A stretch of 64,000 bases of DNA. Origin: Sulfidibacter corallicola. Lineage in GTDB: Bacteria; Acidobacteriota; Holophagae; Acanthopleuribacterales; Acanthopleuribacteraceae. The notes under the pieces were generated by a model that saw only the letters and a program-made list of their open reading frames with translations, was not told where the DNA came from and ran no database searches. The stretch covers positions 11,712,256-11,776,255 of the forward strand of contig NZ_CP071793.1 in the NCBI RefSeq assembly GCF_017498545.1, in the 5' to 3' direction. The translations under genes were made by a program, and so were the position numbers. Shown piece after piece: positions 38,719 to 47,633 of the stretch; the stretch's first letter is position 1, and the number at the start of each line of letters is the position of its first letter.

Positions 38719-39116
38719 AACTCTCTAATCCAATCATGGCGCGCAATGGCGCGCGAACGGACGCCGGGGTCGCGTGAGTGGTCCTTCATGTCTTGGTCCA
38801 CCGCTGGTGTCTGTAGGCCGAATGCGGCCGCGACCCAAAGTGCGTCGTCTTCTTTTCTGACAAGGTAGTGTCTGTATTCAACATTCATGGGACGAAGAGC
38901 ACCTCTCTTCATCCGGGTGTATCGATGGGAAAAGGCGCGCGTTCCAAAAGGTAAAGCCTCAAAGCTACGTATCGTGTCGTTCGTGGCGCGCGGCGCAGCG
39001 GGCTCCAACCCGCGGTGCATCTCCGAAATCACAAATAGCGAACCAAAATCATCAAAAAAACCAACTGTTACAACGAGAAATGCCCCGGTTTACAACCCGG
39101 GGCCCGCCAATTCCTG
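38719..39116. other. gene-free gap upstream of rnr
   Basis: About 400 bases hold no supportable gene. An open frame at 38703-39032 on the minus strand has no ribosome-binding site and overlaps rnr. The phrase CATCCGGGTGTATCGATG near 38910 resembles decayed dispersed-repeat sequence. A GC hairpin (GCCCCGG / CCGGGGC, 39082-39103) lies near the end without a T-run. Confidence 0.4.
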
Positions 39117-39137
39117 AAAAAAGGCTCGATTGGCCTT
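39117..39137 (-). terminator. weak intrinsic terminator of the coiled-coil secreted protein gene
   Basis: On the minus strand AAGGC and GCCTT form a 5-bp stem with a 7-base loop, followed by TTTT. It lies 30 bases after the stop of the gene at 39167-39952. The stem is short, so the call is tentative. Confidence 0.45.
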
Positions 39138-39166
39138 CCCAAAGTACCACAAATGGCGTGGGGAAA

Positions 39167-39952
39167 TTAATTGTTTTCTTGGCCTTCCTCTTGGGGCGCC
39201 ACCTTGCGACGCTTCAGGTCGCGCACGCCGGCCTTGCGCGCATTGCGCTCCAGAGCACTCATTTCCTTCTGAAGGCCTTCGCGCTCCTGTTCCAGCTTGG
39301 TGATTTCCTCGCGGGTTTTCTCGGCCATTTCGTACATGCCGCCGGTGGGACCCTCGTTATAAGCCGCCTGCGTCTCGTAAATGCTGAGGTTGGCTTCCAA
39401 ATTCTGGATACGGGCGTTGACCTGATTCAACTTGCCGTTCAGGGTCTGGTAGGACGTCGCGAACTCGTCCCGTCTGGTGTTGGCCTTTTCCGGGGTGTCG
39501 GCCTCGTCGTCGTTGACCGGAACGAACGCCGCCTCGGTGCCCGTCGCACGGGGATTGTTCTCGCCGTAGGTGCGCAGGTTATCGCCACCGATGCTGATGT
39601 CGTCCTTGGGCTGGTTCTCCTCGTCACGGTTGGATTCGATGATCGCCGCGATCTCGCCCATGCTCATCTCTTTTTTCTGTTCCTTCTTGGGAGGCGGTGC
39701 TTTGGCCAGTTCGGCCTGTGCTTCGAGTTTGGCGTGCAGCTCGGCGGTGGCGGATTTGGACTTTTCCAGATCGACCAACTTCAGGGGAAGCTGAACCACC
39801 TGACCGGCCTCGTTGGAAAAGACGACGAACTGTCCCTTGACCTCGTAGGTTCCGGGGAACTTCAATTGTTTCCCATTTCTGAGAACCAGAACATCGGCCC
39901 AAGCCGGTGACGTCAACAAAATTGCGCAAAACACCAAAACCGATCGATACAT
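39167..39952 (-). CDS. secreted/periplasmic coiled-coil protein, unknown function
   Basis: This 261-residue protein begins with a signal peptide (VLVFCAILLTSPAWA, cleavage near residue 19). A small beta-rich domain follows (about 20-65: VLVLRNGKQLKFPGTYEVKG), which looks like a short SH3-like or type-II-secretion-chaperone-like fold. Then come a low-complexity charged linker and a C-terminal coiled coil (about 175-245). I do not recognise the family. The ATG at 39952 has AGGAGG 7 bases upstream. It is a single gene between rnr and the MATE gene, both in the same direction but separated by untranslated gaps. Confidence 0.75.
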   Translation of the reverse strand: MYRSVLVFCAILLTSPAWADVLVLRNGKQLKFPGTYEVKGQFVVFSNEAGQVVQLPLKLVDLEKSKSATAELHAKLEAQAELAKAPPPKKEQKKEMSMGEIAAIIESNRDEENQPKDDISIGGDNLRTYGENNPRATGTEAAFVPVNDDEADTPEKANTRRDEFATSYQTLNGKLNQVNARIQNLEANLSIYETQAAYNEGPTGGMYEMAEKTREEITKLEQEREGLQKEMSALERNARKAGVRDLKRRKVAPQEEGQENN

Positions 39953-40109
39953 ACTATCGCCTCCTGATCAACAGCATTTATTGTATGACGGTTTGGGAGC
40001 CATCACCAACAAAATGTAACCTTTGGTTCGAAAAAGGAAACGCTTGTAAAATGAATCACGATCACCAGGTTCGCGATGGTGTTTTCAGTGGAAAGTGTGA
40101 TGCAAATCG

Positions 40110-41429
40110 TCAGGATCGAGCGGGTTCTAGTCCGGCACTCATGTAGGGCCGCGAAGCCAGGGCCAGCGTCAGGGCCCGCAGCCCCATGAAGGCGGTCATG
40201 CCCCACCACAGCGCCTCCTGGTTCTGCGTCAGGTAACTGTAGAGCGCGAAGGGTGCAAAACCGGCGATCGAGACGAGCATCGAATTGCGCAGGATGCGGC
40301 CGCGTGTCAGGCCGATGAAGAAACCGTCGTAGATATAGGCGAAGCCGGACATGAGCAGGCACAGGCTCACGTAGGGCATGTAGCGCTGCGCGGCTTCGAT
40401 GACCGGCACATGGTGGGTCAGCCAGGAAAGGATCTCCCGATCGGCGAACCAGAACAGTTGGATGAACACCACCACGACCCCGATGTTCCAGTAGAGCGAG
40501 AGCAGCAGTGACCGGCGAACGCCGCGCGGATCATTGGAACCCTGGAACCGGCCGGCCAGGCTCTCCAGCGCGTAGGCGAAACCGTCGATGAAGTAGGCCG
40601 CGGTGTTCAGTACGCGGAAGAGAATCGTATTGGCCGCCAGCACTACCTGACCGAAGGTGGCCGAAAGGTTGGTGAACAGGAAGAAGGTAGTGATCATGCA
40701 AAGGGTACGAATGAAGATATCCCGCTGGAGCTGCATCAGTTCCATGAGCTTGTCGCGCTCAGCGAGCCACGACAGTCGCGGTTTGGGGTGATCTTCCCAG
40801 AAGCGCAACATGAGGCCCAGGCCCACGAGCAGGGCGCCGTAGGAGGCGACCATGGTGGCCAAGCCGGCACCGGCCGCGCCCATGCCCCATTTGTAGATGA
40901 AGATGTAGTCCATCACGATGTTCAGGCCGTTCAGGACGGTGGAATACAACAAGGCGGCCCGGGCGCGCTGCATGCCCAGCATCCAGCCGACGATGACGTA
41001 ACCGCCCAGGGTCGCGGGCGCCGCCCAGATCCGCATGTCGAAATAGAGGCGGCCCTGGTGCTCCACCGCCGCCTCGCCGCTCAACATGAGGAAGCTCAAA
41101 TCACCGAGAGGCTTCTGCAACACCAGGATCGCCAGCCCGATGAGCAGGGCGATGAAGGCGGAACGCACGAAGACGCCGGCCGAAGCCTCGCGATCGCGGG
41201 CACCGTAGGCGTTGGCGGTGAGGCCGGTGGTACCCATGCGCAGAAAGCCCAGGGTCCAGTAGGTGTAATCGAAGATGAGGCTGGCAAGAGCCACCCCGGC
41301 CAGGGGCGATACGTCTTCCAGGTGCCCCAGGAGCGCCATGTCGATGAGACCCGCCAAGGGAACCGTCAAGTTGGTCAAGACGTTGGGAACGGCGAGTCGC
41401 AGGAATTCCTTTTGGGTGGGTCGCTTCAT
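40110..41429 (-). CDS. MATE family efflux transporter (DinF-like)
   Basis: This 439-residue protein has twelve predicted membrane segments in two homologous halves. It opens with PTQKEFLRLAVPNVLTNLTVPLAGLIDMALLGHL, the usual start of MATE carriers, and has the NGLNIVMDYIFIYKWGMGAAGAGLAT block of helix 5. The DinF branch of the family (LGFLRMGTTGLTANAYGARD) exports organic cations or toxic compounds using sodium or proton gradients. The substrate cannot be read from the sequence. The ATG at 41429 with GAGG upstream is chosen; a longer frame begins without a ribosome-binding site. Confidence 0.93.
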   Translation of the reverse strand: MKRPTQKEFLRLAVPNVLTNLTVPLAGLIDMALLGHLEDVSPLAGVALASLIFDYTYWTLGFLRMGTTGLTANAYGARDREASAGVFVRSAFIALLIGLAILVLQKPLGDLSFLMLSGEAAVEHQGRLYFDMRIWAAPATLGGYVIVGWMLGMQRARAALLYSTVLNGLNIVMDYIFIYKWGMGAAGAGLATMVASYGALLVGLGLMLRFWEDHPKPRLSWLAERDKLMELMQLQRDIFIRTLCMITTFFLFTNLSATFGQVVLAANTILFRVLNTAAYFIDGFAYALESLAGRFQGSNDPRGVRRSLLLSLYWNIGVVVVFIQLFWFADREILSWLTHHVPVIEAAQRYMPYVSLCLLMSGFAYIYDGFFIGLTRGRILRNSMLVSIAGFAPFALYSYLTQNQEALWWGMTAFMGLRALTLALASRPYMSAGLEPARS

Positions 41430-41619
41430 GGCTGGTCCTCGGTCACGGGGCGGTGATGATCGGCACGACACCGAACATTCCGCGCACTATACCACCGAGG
41501 TGTGACCGGGAGTCGTCAAAAAATGGAGGGAATCACGACCGGAGAATAACAGGACGACCGTTCACCCTGGTTCCGAAGCGACAAACAGACAGGGTTCTCC
41601 AGCCCGGATTCCGGTCGGT

Positions 41620-42276
41620 TCAAATCTCGATCGTTTCGTCGGCACCCATGCCGGCAATCGCGCCGGTAGCCAGGTGATGGGTTTGGTTCCAGGCGATCAA
41701 CTGGTAGGGACCCTTCGGGTAGATGCGCTCGAACACCGCATAACCGCCGTGATCCATGGAAAAGCGTTTGGCCGCTTCGAGCGGCAGATCCAGGGCCCCG
41801 CAACACAGGACCCGCATGACCGCATCCTGCAGCAACAGGGCGATGGTTTCCCCTTGACGGGTCTGCTGGACGATGTTGACCAATTCCGGGTAGGCCCGCG
41901 CGTAAACCTCGCGCAACGACTCGCCGCCGGGCGCGGGAAAATCGGGATCCGTCAACCAGGTTTCGTACCGCATGCGATCCTCGTGGCGGATGTAGGGGAT
42001 GCGGTGTTCTTCCCAATCGCCGAAATCGAGGGCGTGAAAGCCGGCCACCGGATGGGGCGAGAGATCGTGAACTTCGGCGAGCGGCAGCGCGGTGGAAATG
42101 GCGCGGCGCAGGGGGCTGAGGGCAAGGAAGGAAAGATGATAGGCGTCCAGGGAATGGGCGAGCTGTTCTGCTTGGAAACGTCCGTTTTCGTTGAGGTCGG
42201 CGTCATGACGGCCGAGTAACTGCTCTCGAAGAAAGTAATCCGTCTCGGCGGGCCTGATAAAGATCATCCTTGGCAT
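41620..42276 (-). CDS. histidine-phosphatase-fold protein lacking both catalytic histidines (probable pseudoenzyme)
   Basis: This 218-residue protein has the phosphoglycerate-mutase/histidine-phosphatase fold: the N-terminal strand MIFIR, the LNENGRFQAEQLA helix, LALSPLRRAISTA and FGDWEEH are all recognisable. The defining RHGET motif is RPAET (R8-P9-A10-E11-T12), so the phospho-accepting His is Pro. The second histidine (normally S/T-H-G/D before the C-terminal helix) is Gln in LLLQDAVMR. Without these it should not be a phosphatase. It may bind phospho-ligands or regulate a partner. The reading is clear at both places. The ATG at 42276 has GGAGG upstream. It is 190 bases from the MATE gene in the same direction. 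Confidence 0.85.
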   Translation of the reverse strand: MPRMIFIRPAETDYFLREQLLGRHDADLNENGRFQAEQLAHSLDAYHLSFLALSPLRRAISTALPLAEVHDLSPHPVAGFHALDFGDWEEHRIPYIRHEDRMRYETWLTDPDFPAPGGESLREVYARAYPELVNIVQQTRQGETIALLLQDAVMRVLCCGALDLPLEAAKRFSMDHGGYAVFERIYPKGPYQLIAWNQTHHLATGAIAGMGADETIEI

Positions 42277-43101
42277 TTCTTTGCCTCCTCACGGCTAGCG
42301 ACACTTCGACCACAGTCAGGTCGCATTCGGCCATCCCCCGGTTGAGAAATAAAAGGTGATGGGACTACTATACCTTAATTATTGAGATTGCCAAAGTCTT
42401 GCACGGATCGTCTTGTTGTCGCAGGAAATACCGGGCTTCAAGGGCTTCCGTATTTTTAAAAAGCGCCTTTCTTTCACACAGCTTCAATTTTTCACGCTTT
42501 TATGTCGTCATTTACCCGTTCTTATGGATTCTTTCGCTTCCCTTACCTCAATCTACGGAAAATTGCCCAGTAAGCTTTAACATTTTTTAGTCTTTTGATC
42601 GGTTTTTCTTCTTCTTTTTGCTTCCTAGCGTTCCCTATTCTCCTCTCTGGCCAGTGCCGTCCACGCGACCCCCACACCGGCCCCCCGTGGTTCTGGCGGT
42701 TCTCCACCCGAAGGCCATAACCCAAAGTGTGCGATTCAGTTAGATGCAATCGGAAGGCCCAACCCCGTGCAAAATGCCGAAGTGAAACGCGTCGCGAAAT
42801 GTGCGGGTCCGGCCTTCAGGGGCGTACTTGGAAAGTACGGGGCCGCCACCGGATCGAGCATTTTCACGATGCGTTGCAGCTCAGAAGATTGTGCGAGTGT
42901 ACCGCCAAGAATCGGTCAATTTGGGTATAATTTGCCGGTTCGTCGCGCGACTGCTAACGCCATCCTAACCCGCTCACCCGGTGAATGACAATCGCGACCT
43001 GCAGTCCCAAGCCGATGATTCCTCGAGGCGGCCCCTCTTTCACCGGATCCCATTCGGTCCTTTTCGGCCGCCTCGCGGGCAAACCCAAGGAGGCTCGTTA
43101 C
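42277..43101. other. gene-free gap upstream of gltX
   Basis: The gap is about 825 bases. The first half (to about 42660) is AT-rich for this genome and contains no credible gene. The second half has the promoter-like TATAAT before gltX. A possible N-terminal extension of gltX back to 42985 is rejected because AAGGAGG lies immediately before the ATG at 43102. Confidence 0.5.
42926..42931 (+). promoter_or_regulatory. candidate -10 element of gltX
   Basis: TATAAT, preceded by TTGGG, lies about 170 bases before the gltX start. No good -35 hexamer is visible 16-18 bases upstream, so activator dependence or another start site is possible. Confidence 0.4.
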
Positions 43102-44619
43102 ATGTCCGCCACTCAATCTCAAGAAGTTACGCGCGTCCGCATTGCGCCCTCGCCCACCGGATCCCCGCACGTGGGCACCGCCTATATCGCGCTCTACAAT
43201 TATTGCTTCGCAAAATCGCGCGGGGGTCAATTTGTCCTGCGTATCGAGGACACCGACCAAAGCCGCTCGAAACCGGTTTATGAGGAAATGATCCTCAACG
43301 CGTTGCGATGGACCGGACTGAGCTGGGACGAAGGACCCGATGTGGGTGGTCCCCACGGCCCTTACCGCCAGAGCGAGCGCACCGAGATCTATCGGGAACA
43401 CCTGACCCGTCTGCTGGATGCCGGGCACGCCTACAAATGCTTTTGCACGCCCCAGCGTCTGGAAGCCCTGCGCGAAGAGCAACGCGCGGCCGGCGCACAC
43501 ATCGGTTACGACGGGCTCTGCGGCCGTCTGGAACCCGCCGAGATCGCGGCCCGAGAGGCGGAAAACCTTCCGTACACCGTGCGCATGCGGATCCCGGACG
43601 ATGGTGTCTGCACCGTTCAGGATCCCCTGCGCGGCGAGGTCGAATTCGAATACCGCCTGATCGACCACCAGGTCCTCATGAAATCCGACGGTTTCCCAAC
43701 CTACCACCTGGCCAATGTCGTGGACGACCACCTGATGGGCATCACCCATGTCATTCGCGGCGAGGAATGGCTACCCAGCCTGCCCAAACACATCCTGCTC
43801 TACGAATACTTCGGCTGGCAGGCGCCCCAGGTGATCCACCTACCGCTGCTGCGCAACGAAGACGGTTCGAAACTCTCGAAACGCAAAAATCCCACTTCCA
43901 TCCTCTATTACCGCGACCTGGGCATCCTCCCCAAGGCCTTGCTCAACTTTTTGGGCACCATGGCCTACAGCCAGCCCGACGGTGCGGAAGTCTTTTCGCT
44001 GGACGAGATGGTGGCGTCCTTCGACATTCAGCGCATGAGCCTCGGTGGCCCGATCTTCACCCTGGACAAGCTGAACTGGTTGAACCAGAAACACGTCGCC
44101 ACGCTTTCCGAGGACGAGATCCTGACGCACTTGAAGGAATGGCGCTTCAACGATGATTTTCTGCGCCGCCTGATTCCCGTGATGTCCAAGCGCATCCACA
44201 AGCTGGGTGACTTCATGAAGCACTGCGATTTCTTTTTCTACTCCGACCTGGCGTACGACAAGGCGCTCCTGGCTCCCAAGGGCAAGGAACCCGAAGACAC
44301 CCGGGACTTTCTGCAAAAGCTGGTTTGGGAACTGGAGAAAGTGGTGGACTTCCAAAAAGAAGCGCTCGAAGCCGCGATCGTCAAGGTCGCCCAGATCCAT
44401 GGTTGGAACCTACGTCAGGCAACCCACGCCGTACGCGTCGCGGTCACCGGCAAGACGGTGGCCCCGCCGATGTTCGAAGTATTGGAGATCGTGGGCAGCG
44501 ACGTGTCCCGCAACCGCATGATGCAGGCGATCCAAGCCCTTGGTCCCCTGGGCAAGAAGAAACTGAAAAAGCTCCAGGAGCAGTTTCAGAAGGATGCGGC
44601 GGCCTACACGCCGGAATGA
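43102..44619 (+). CDS. gltX: glutamyl-tRNA synthetase
   Basis: GluRS attaches glutamate to tRNA-Glu. The 505-residue class Ib enzyme has RVRIAPSPTGSPHVGTAYIA (HIGH-type motif), LRIEDTDQSRS, GFPTYHLANVVDDHLMGITHVIRGEEWL, the KMSKS-type motif KLSKRKNPTSILYYRDLG, and an alpha-helical anticodon-binding domain in the last 170 residues. The start at 43102 is fixed by AAGGAGG at 43087-43093. Whether it also charges tRNA-Gln (non-discriminating) cannot be told from this window. Confidence 0.96.
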   Translation: MSATQSQEVTRVRIAPSPTGSPHVGTAYIALYNYCFAKSRGGQFVLRIEDTDQSRSKPVYEEMILNALRWTGLSWDEGPDVGGPHGPYRQSERTEIYREHLTRLLDAGHAYKCFCTPQRLEALREEQRAAGAHIGYDGLCGRLEPAEIAAREAENLPYTVRMRIPDDGVCTVQDPLRGEVEFEYRLIDHQVLMKSDGFPTYHLANVVDDHLMGITHVIRGEEWLPSLPKHILLYEYFGWQAPQVIHLPLLRNEDGSKLSKRKNPTSILYYRDLGILPKALLNFLGTMAYSQPDGAEVFSLDEMVASFDIQRMSLGGPIFTLDKLNWLNQKHVATLSEDEILTHLKEWRFNDDFLRRLIPVMSKRIHKLGDFMKHCDFFFYSDLAYDKALLAPKGKEPEDTRDFLQKLVWELEKVVDFQKEALEAAIVKVAQIHGWNLRQATHAVRVAVTGKTVAPPMFEVLEIVGSDVSRNRMMQAIQALGPLGKKKLKKLQEQFQKDAAAYTPE

Positions 44620-44738
44620 ACCACGGGTCCGGGGTGGCGTGTTCGGAGCTTCACACGTTACCCCGGTCTTCCGGGCCCGGGCAACCCATGGGCCCACACC
44701 GTGCCACAACCGCAACCGATGAGATTTCGGCCCGTCGC

Positions 44739-45320
44739 TCAGGCCAGGTCCGCCGAAGCCAACACACGCCACGAAGACAGGTTCCGCCAGCCCAAGCCCG
44801 CATCGTTCGGCGCCACCAGGGCCAGGCGATCGAACACCAGGTCGGTTCCCACATAGGCCGCCACATCGGAGCGCATCAGGCGATCCACCTCCCGCCGCTT
44901 TTGCGCGAGGGACATATCGGCGTAGAGCAGGCTGAGATGAGGGCGAAGTTCGTAGTTTTTGGGGTTGCCCAATGCCGCGACGACCTCGTGAAACATCGCC
45001 GTCAACGAAGGAGTGATGGCGAAATCCAGAAAGAGTGTCTGGAAATAGGATTCCCTCGCGTCGATGCCCGACACGTTGAGCGGCAACGGATGCCGGCCCT
45101 TCGCCAGTTCGTCGGTCCATGCGACCGCCTCGGTCGGATCGTCCGTCTTGCCGCCGTACAGGGTGATGTGCGGCGCGAACGAGCCGGCGGCTCGAGCGCC
45201 GTGCCGAACCGCCAGGGCATCGATCGTTTTCGCAAGGGGCGCCGACCAGCGCGCACCCGGCATCAACCAGAACGCGAAATCACGGCCGCAGCCGCGATCC
45301 CGCGCATCCCGGTCGGTCAC
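44739..45320 (-). CDS. 2H phosphoesterase superfamily protein (cyclic phosphodiesterase / 2'-5' RNA ligase-like)
   Basis: This 193-residue protein has the two H-x-T/S motifs that define the 2H fold: APHITLY (about residue 55) and RPHLSLLY (about residue 125). They are placed as in plant and yeast cyclic nucleotide phosphodiesterases, which open ADP-ribose 1'',2''-cyclic phosphate, and in LigT/ThpR RNA enzymes. The GTG at 45320 overlaps the stop of pyk as GTGA, so the gene is translationally coupled to pyruvate kinase. An open frame extends upstream inside pyk and is rejected. The natural substrate is unknown. Confidence 0.85.
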   Translation of the reverse strand: MTDRDARDRGCGRDFAFWLMPGARWSAPLAKTIDALAVRHGARAAGSFAPHITLYGGKTDDPTEAVAWTDELAKGRHPLPLNVSGIDARESYFQTLFLDFAITPSLTAMFHEVVAALGNPKNYELRPHLSLLYADMSLAQKRREVDRLMRSDVAAYVGTDLVFDRLALVAPNDAGLGWRNLSSWRVLASADLA

Positions 45321-46774
45321 GACTCGTTGACCGCCGTGATCTCCATGACTTTGAGCAGGTTGGTACTGCCCGAGGTCCACAGCGGGTGTCCCGCGGTCAA
45401 AATGGCGATATCGCCCTCACGTACCAAATCCTTTTCGAAGATCGCCTGCTGTACTTCCTGGAACATTTCCTCGATCGAGGCCGGTTCGCTGATCAGCAGG
45501 GGGATGACGCCCCAGTAGGCGCGCAAACGCCGCGCGATGTGTTCGTGAATGGTGGCGCCGACGATCAGGGTATCGGGATGACGCTTGGACAGCTTCAGGG
45601 CCGAACTGCCCGAATTGGTGAACGCCACCAGCAGGCGGGCGCCCATCAGGGATGCAGTGTGGAAAGCGGCCGTGCTGACGCCATCGGGGATGTGGTGGAT
45701 GCTGCCCTTGGGCAAAGACGGCGACTGGTAGCGGTAGATCGCATGGCCTTCGGCCTCCTGGGCGATTTTGGCCATCATCCGAACCGCTTCGATGGGGTAT
45801 TCGCCCGCGGCGGTTTCGGCGGAAAGCATGCAGGCGTCGGTTCCATCCAGAATCGCGTTGGCCACGTCGGAAGCCTCGGCCCGGGTGGGCACCGGCAACT
45901 CGATCATGGACTCCAGCATCTGGGTGGCCGTAATCACGAATTTGCCGGCCAGGTTGGCCCGCATGATGATTTCCTTTTGTAACAACGGCACGCGCTCGGA
46001 GCCGATTTCGACACCCAAGTCACCGCGGGCGACCATGACCCCGTCGGAGTGATTGATGATGGGAATCAGGTGTTCCAGCGCTTCGGGGCGCTCGATCTTG
46101 GAAATGAAGTGCAGGTTGTGCTTGCCGGCCGCATCGGCCTCGCGACGCACCTGAACCATGTCCTCGGCGTGGCGCACGAACGAAACCGCCACGAAATCCA
46201 CGCCCTCGGAAACGGCCTGACGCAGATCCTGGAGATCCTTTTCACTGAGGGACGGCGCCGTGATCTTGGTATCCGGAAGGTTGATGCCCTTGCGTTGCTT
46301 CAACACGCCGGGCACGACCACCTCTGCAAAAACGCGGGGGCCCTCGACAGCGGTCACCCGCAGGCCGATCTTGCCGTCGTCGATCAAGACCATCTCGCCA
46401 GGATTGACGTCCTGGGCGAAATACTCGTAAGTGGTGAACAGCTCTTCCTCGCTCCCGATCTGATCCCCGCTGGAAATAACCAGCTTTTGGCCACGCACAA
46501 GGGGAATGTCGCGTTCCAGGCGACCCAAACGAATCTTGGGCCCCTGGAGGTCGAACATGATGGGAACCATGATGCCGACTTCCGCGGAAACCTCGCGAAT
46601 CAGGCGCACCAATTCGGTACGGGTTTCCGGCTCACCGTGGGAACAATTGACGCGGGCCAGGTCCATTCCGGCAAGCATCAACTCACGCATTTTTTCGCGA
46701 TTGTTCACTGCAGGGCCCATGGTGCATACGATCTTGGTTTTCCGTTTCCATTTAAAAGGCTTGTGCTCAGCCAT
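45317..46774 (-). CDS. pyk: pyruvate kinase
   Basis: Pyruvate kinase transfers phosphate from phosphoenolpyruvate to ADP in the last step of glycolysis. The 485-residue protein has KTKIVCTMGPA, LARVNCSHG, MFDLQGPKIRLG (N-terminal barrel and B domain entry), the catalytic segment FISKIERPEAL (active-site Lys), MVARGDLGVEIG, TATQMLESMI and DGTDACMLSAETAAGEYP, followed by the C-terminal regulatory domain (about 350-485). The ATG at 46774 has GAGGAG upstream. It is the first gene of a two-gene operon with the 2H phosphoesterase. Confidence 0.97.
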   Translation of the reverse strand: MAEHKPFKWKRKTKIVCTMGPAVNNREKMRELMLAGMDLARVNCSHGEPETRTELVRLIREVSAEVGIMVPIMFDLQGPKIRLGRLERDIPLVRGQKLVISSGDQIGSEEELFTTYEYFAQDVNPGEMVLIDDGKIGLRVTAVEGPRVFAEVVVPGVLKQRKGINLPDTKITAPSLSEKDLQDLRQAVSEGVDFVAVSFVRHAEDMVQVRREADAAGKHNLHFISKIERPEALEHLIPIINHSDGVMVARGDLGVEIGSERVPLLQKEIIMRANLAGKFVITATQMLESMIELPVPTRAEASDVANAILDGTDACMLSAETAAGEYPIEAVRMMAKIAQEAEGHAIYRYQSPSLPKGSIHHIPDGVSTAAFHTASLMGARLLVAFTNSGSSALKLSKRHPDTLIVGATIHEHIARRLRAYWGVIPLLISEPASIEEMFQEVQQAIFEKDLVREGDIAILTAGHPLWTSGSTNLLKVMEITAVNES

Positions 46775-47169
46775 GTTAGCTCCTCAATTCACTGACAAAC
46801 TTGTTCGGAAAAGAAGGTTCCCAGGCGCGTAAAACGCATGTCCCATCGCAAAACGGGGGAGTTTCGACTAGGGGAAAAAACGCTGGGACTCATGAAGGTT
46901 GATAATGGGCGGCTAGATTTCAGGAGACCAAGGAAAGCATATGATTTCAGGCGGCAGGTCGCAAGAGTCGATTCGCCAATCCAGAACGGTCAGGTGCGGA
47001 ACAGGCCGCGACCGGGACCCTTTCGGTGTCCGCCGAAGCGGGCCCGGGGATGTGGACATTGCATGACACCCGGTTCCCGCAAAAGCACCCAGCCAGATGC
47101 CCGTCCATCCACAACACTCTTATGCCAAGCAGGTTATAACTGAAACTCTGAGTTCGTTCGTTTCTTCCC
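46775..47169. other. divergent gap between pyk and the Fis-like gene
   Basis: About 400 bases lie upstream of both divergent genes. I see no gene. The pyk promoter should be in the right-hand side of the gap but no strong hexamer pair stands out. Confidence 0.4.
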
Positions 47170-47199
47170 TTGTTGGCAAAAAAGCAAAAGTGCTATTTT
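47170..47199 (+). promoter_or_regulatory. candidate promoter upstream of the Fis-like gene
   Basis: TTGTTG (47170-47175) and TATTTT (47194-47199) are 18 bases apart, with TGC directly before the -10 (an extended -10). The leader to the TTG start at 47358 would be about 150 bases. Confidence 0.45.
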
Positions 47200-47357
47200 A
47201 GATTTAGGCTTTGTCAAGACAGCCCATGACTTCGATTCTGCCTCTGGCCCTCCTTCCGGGACCTTATCCTTTGCTGTGCCGCGGCCCCGGGCTCCAGCCT
47301 TAGCCCCCTCTTCCTCAGGGTCTGCCAGAAGCGGTTTCTCTGATCGCGAGTGACATT

Positions 47358-47576
47358 TTGCATCATAAATTATCCGAACTTGTTGCCGAACTCATCAATA
47401 ACGATATCGATCTCCAATTCGCAAAGAAGGAGCTCGAATCAACCTATATCAGGGAAATCCTGAAACGCCACAACGGCAACATCGGGCTCTCGGCAAAGGC
47501 TCTGGGCATGCATCGCAACACCCTGTCCAAACGCATCAAGGACCTGAAAATCCCGCATCTCAAACCCGAAGTCTAA
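47358..47576 (+). CDS. small Fis-family (HTH_8) DNA-binding protein
   Basis: This 72-residue protein consists almost only of the Fis-type helix-turn-helix. FAKKELESTYIREILKRHNG is the dimerising helix region, and NIGLSAKALGMHRNTLSKRIKDL is the recognition element, as in Fis and the C-terminal domain of NtrC-type activators. Stand-alone proteins of this size act as nucleoid-associated or global regulators. The start is a TTG at 47358 with GAG 8 bases upstream; there is no ATG alternative in the frame. It is followed after 57 bases by the YbgF-like gene and may share its promoter. Confidence 0.82.
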   Translation: MHHKLSELVAELINNDIDLQFAKKELESTYIREILKRHNGNIGLSAKALGMHRNTLSKRIKDLKIPHLKPEV

Positions 47577-47633
47577 AACCGGTAACCCAGGTATCGCGTA
47601 TCCGTTCCCCTCGGGTTACGGAGTACATGAGTC

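Noticed and set aside
38703..39032. Minus-strand open frame of 109 codons upstream of rnr
   Set aside because: It overlaps the rnr start, has no ribosome-binding site, and its sequence looks like decayed dispersed repeat.
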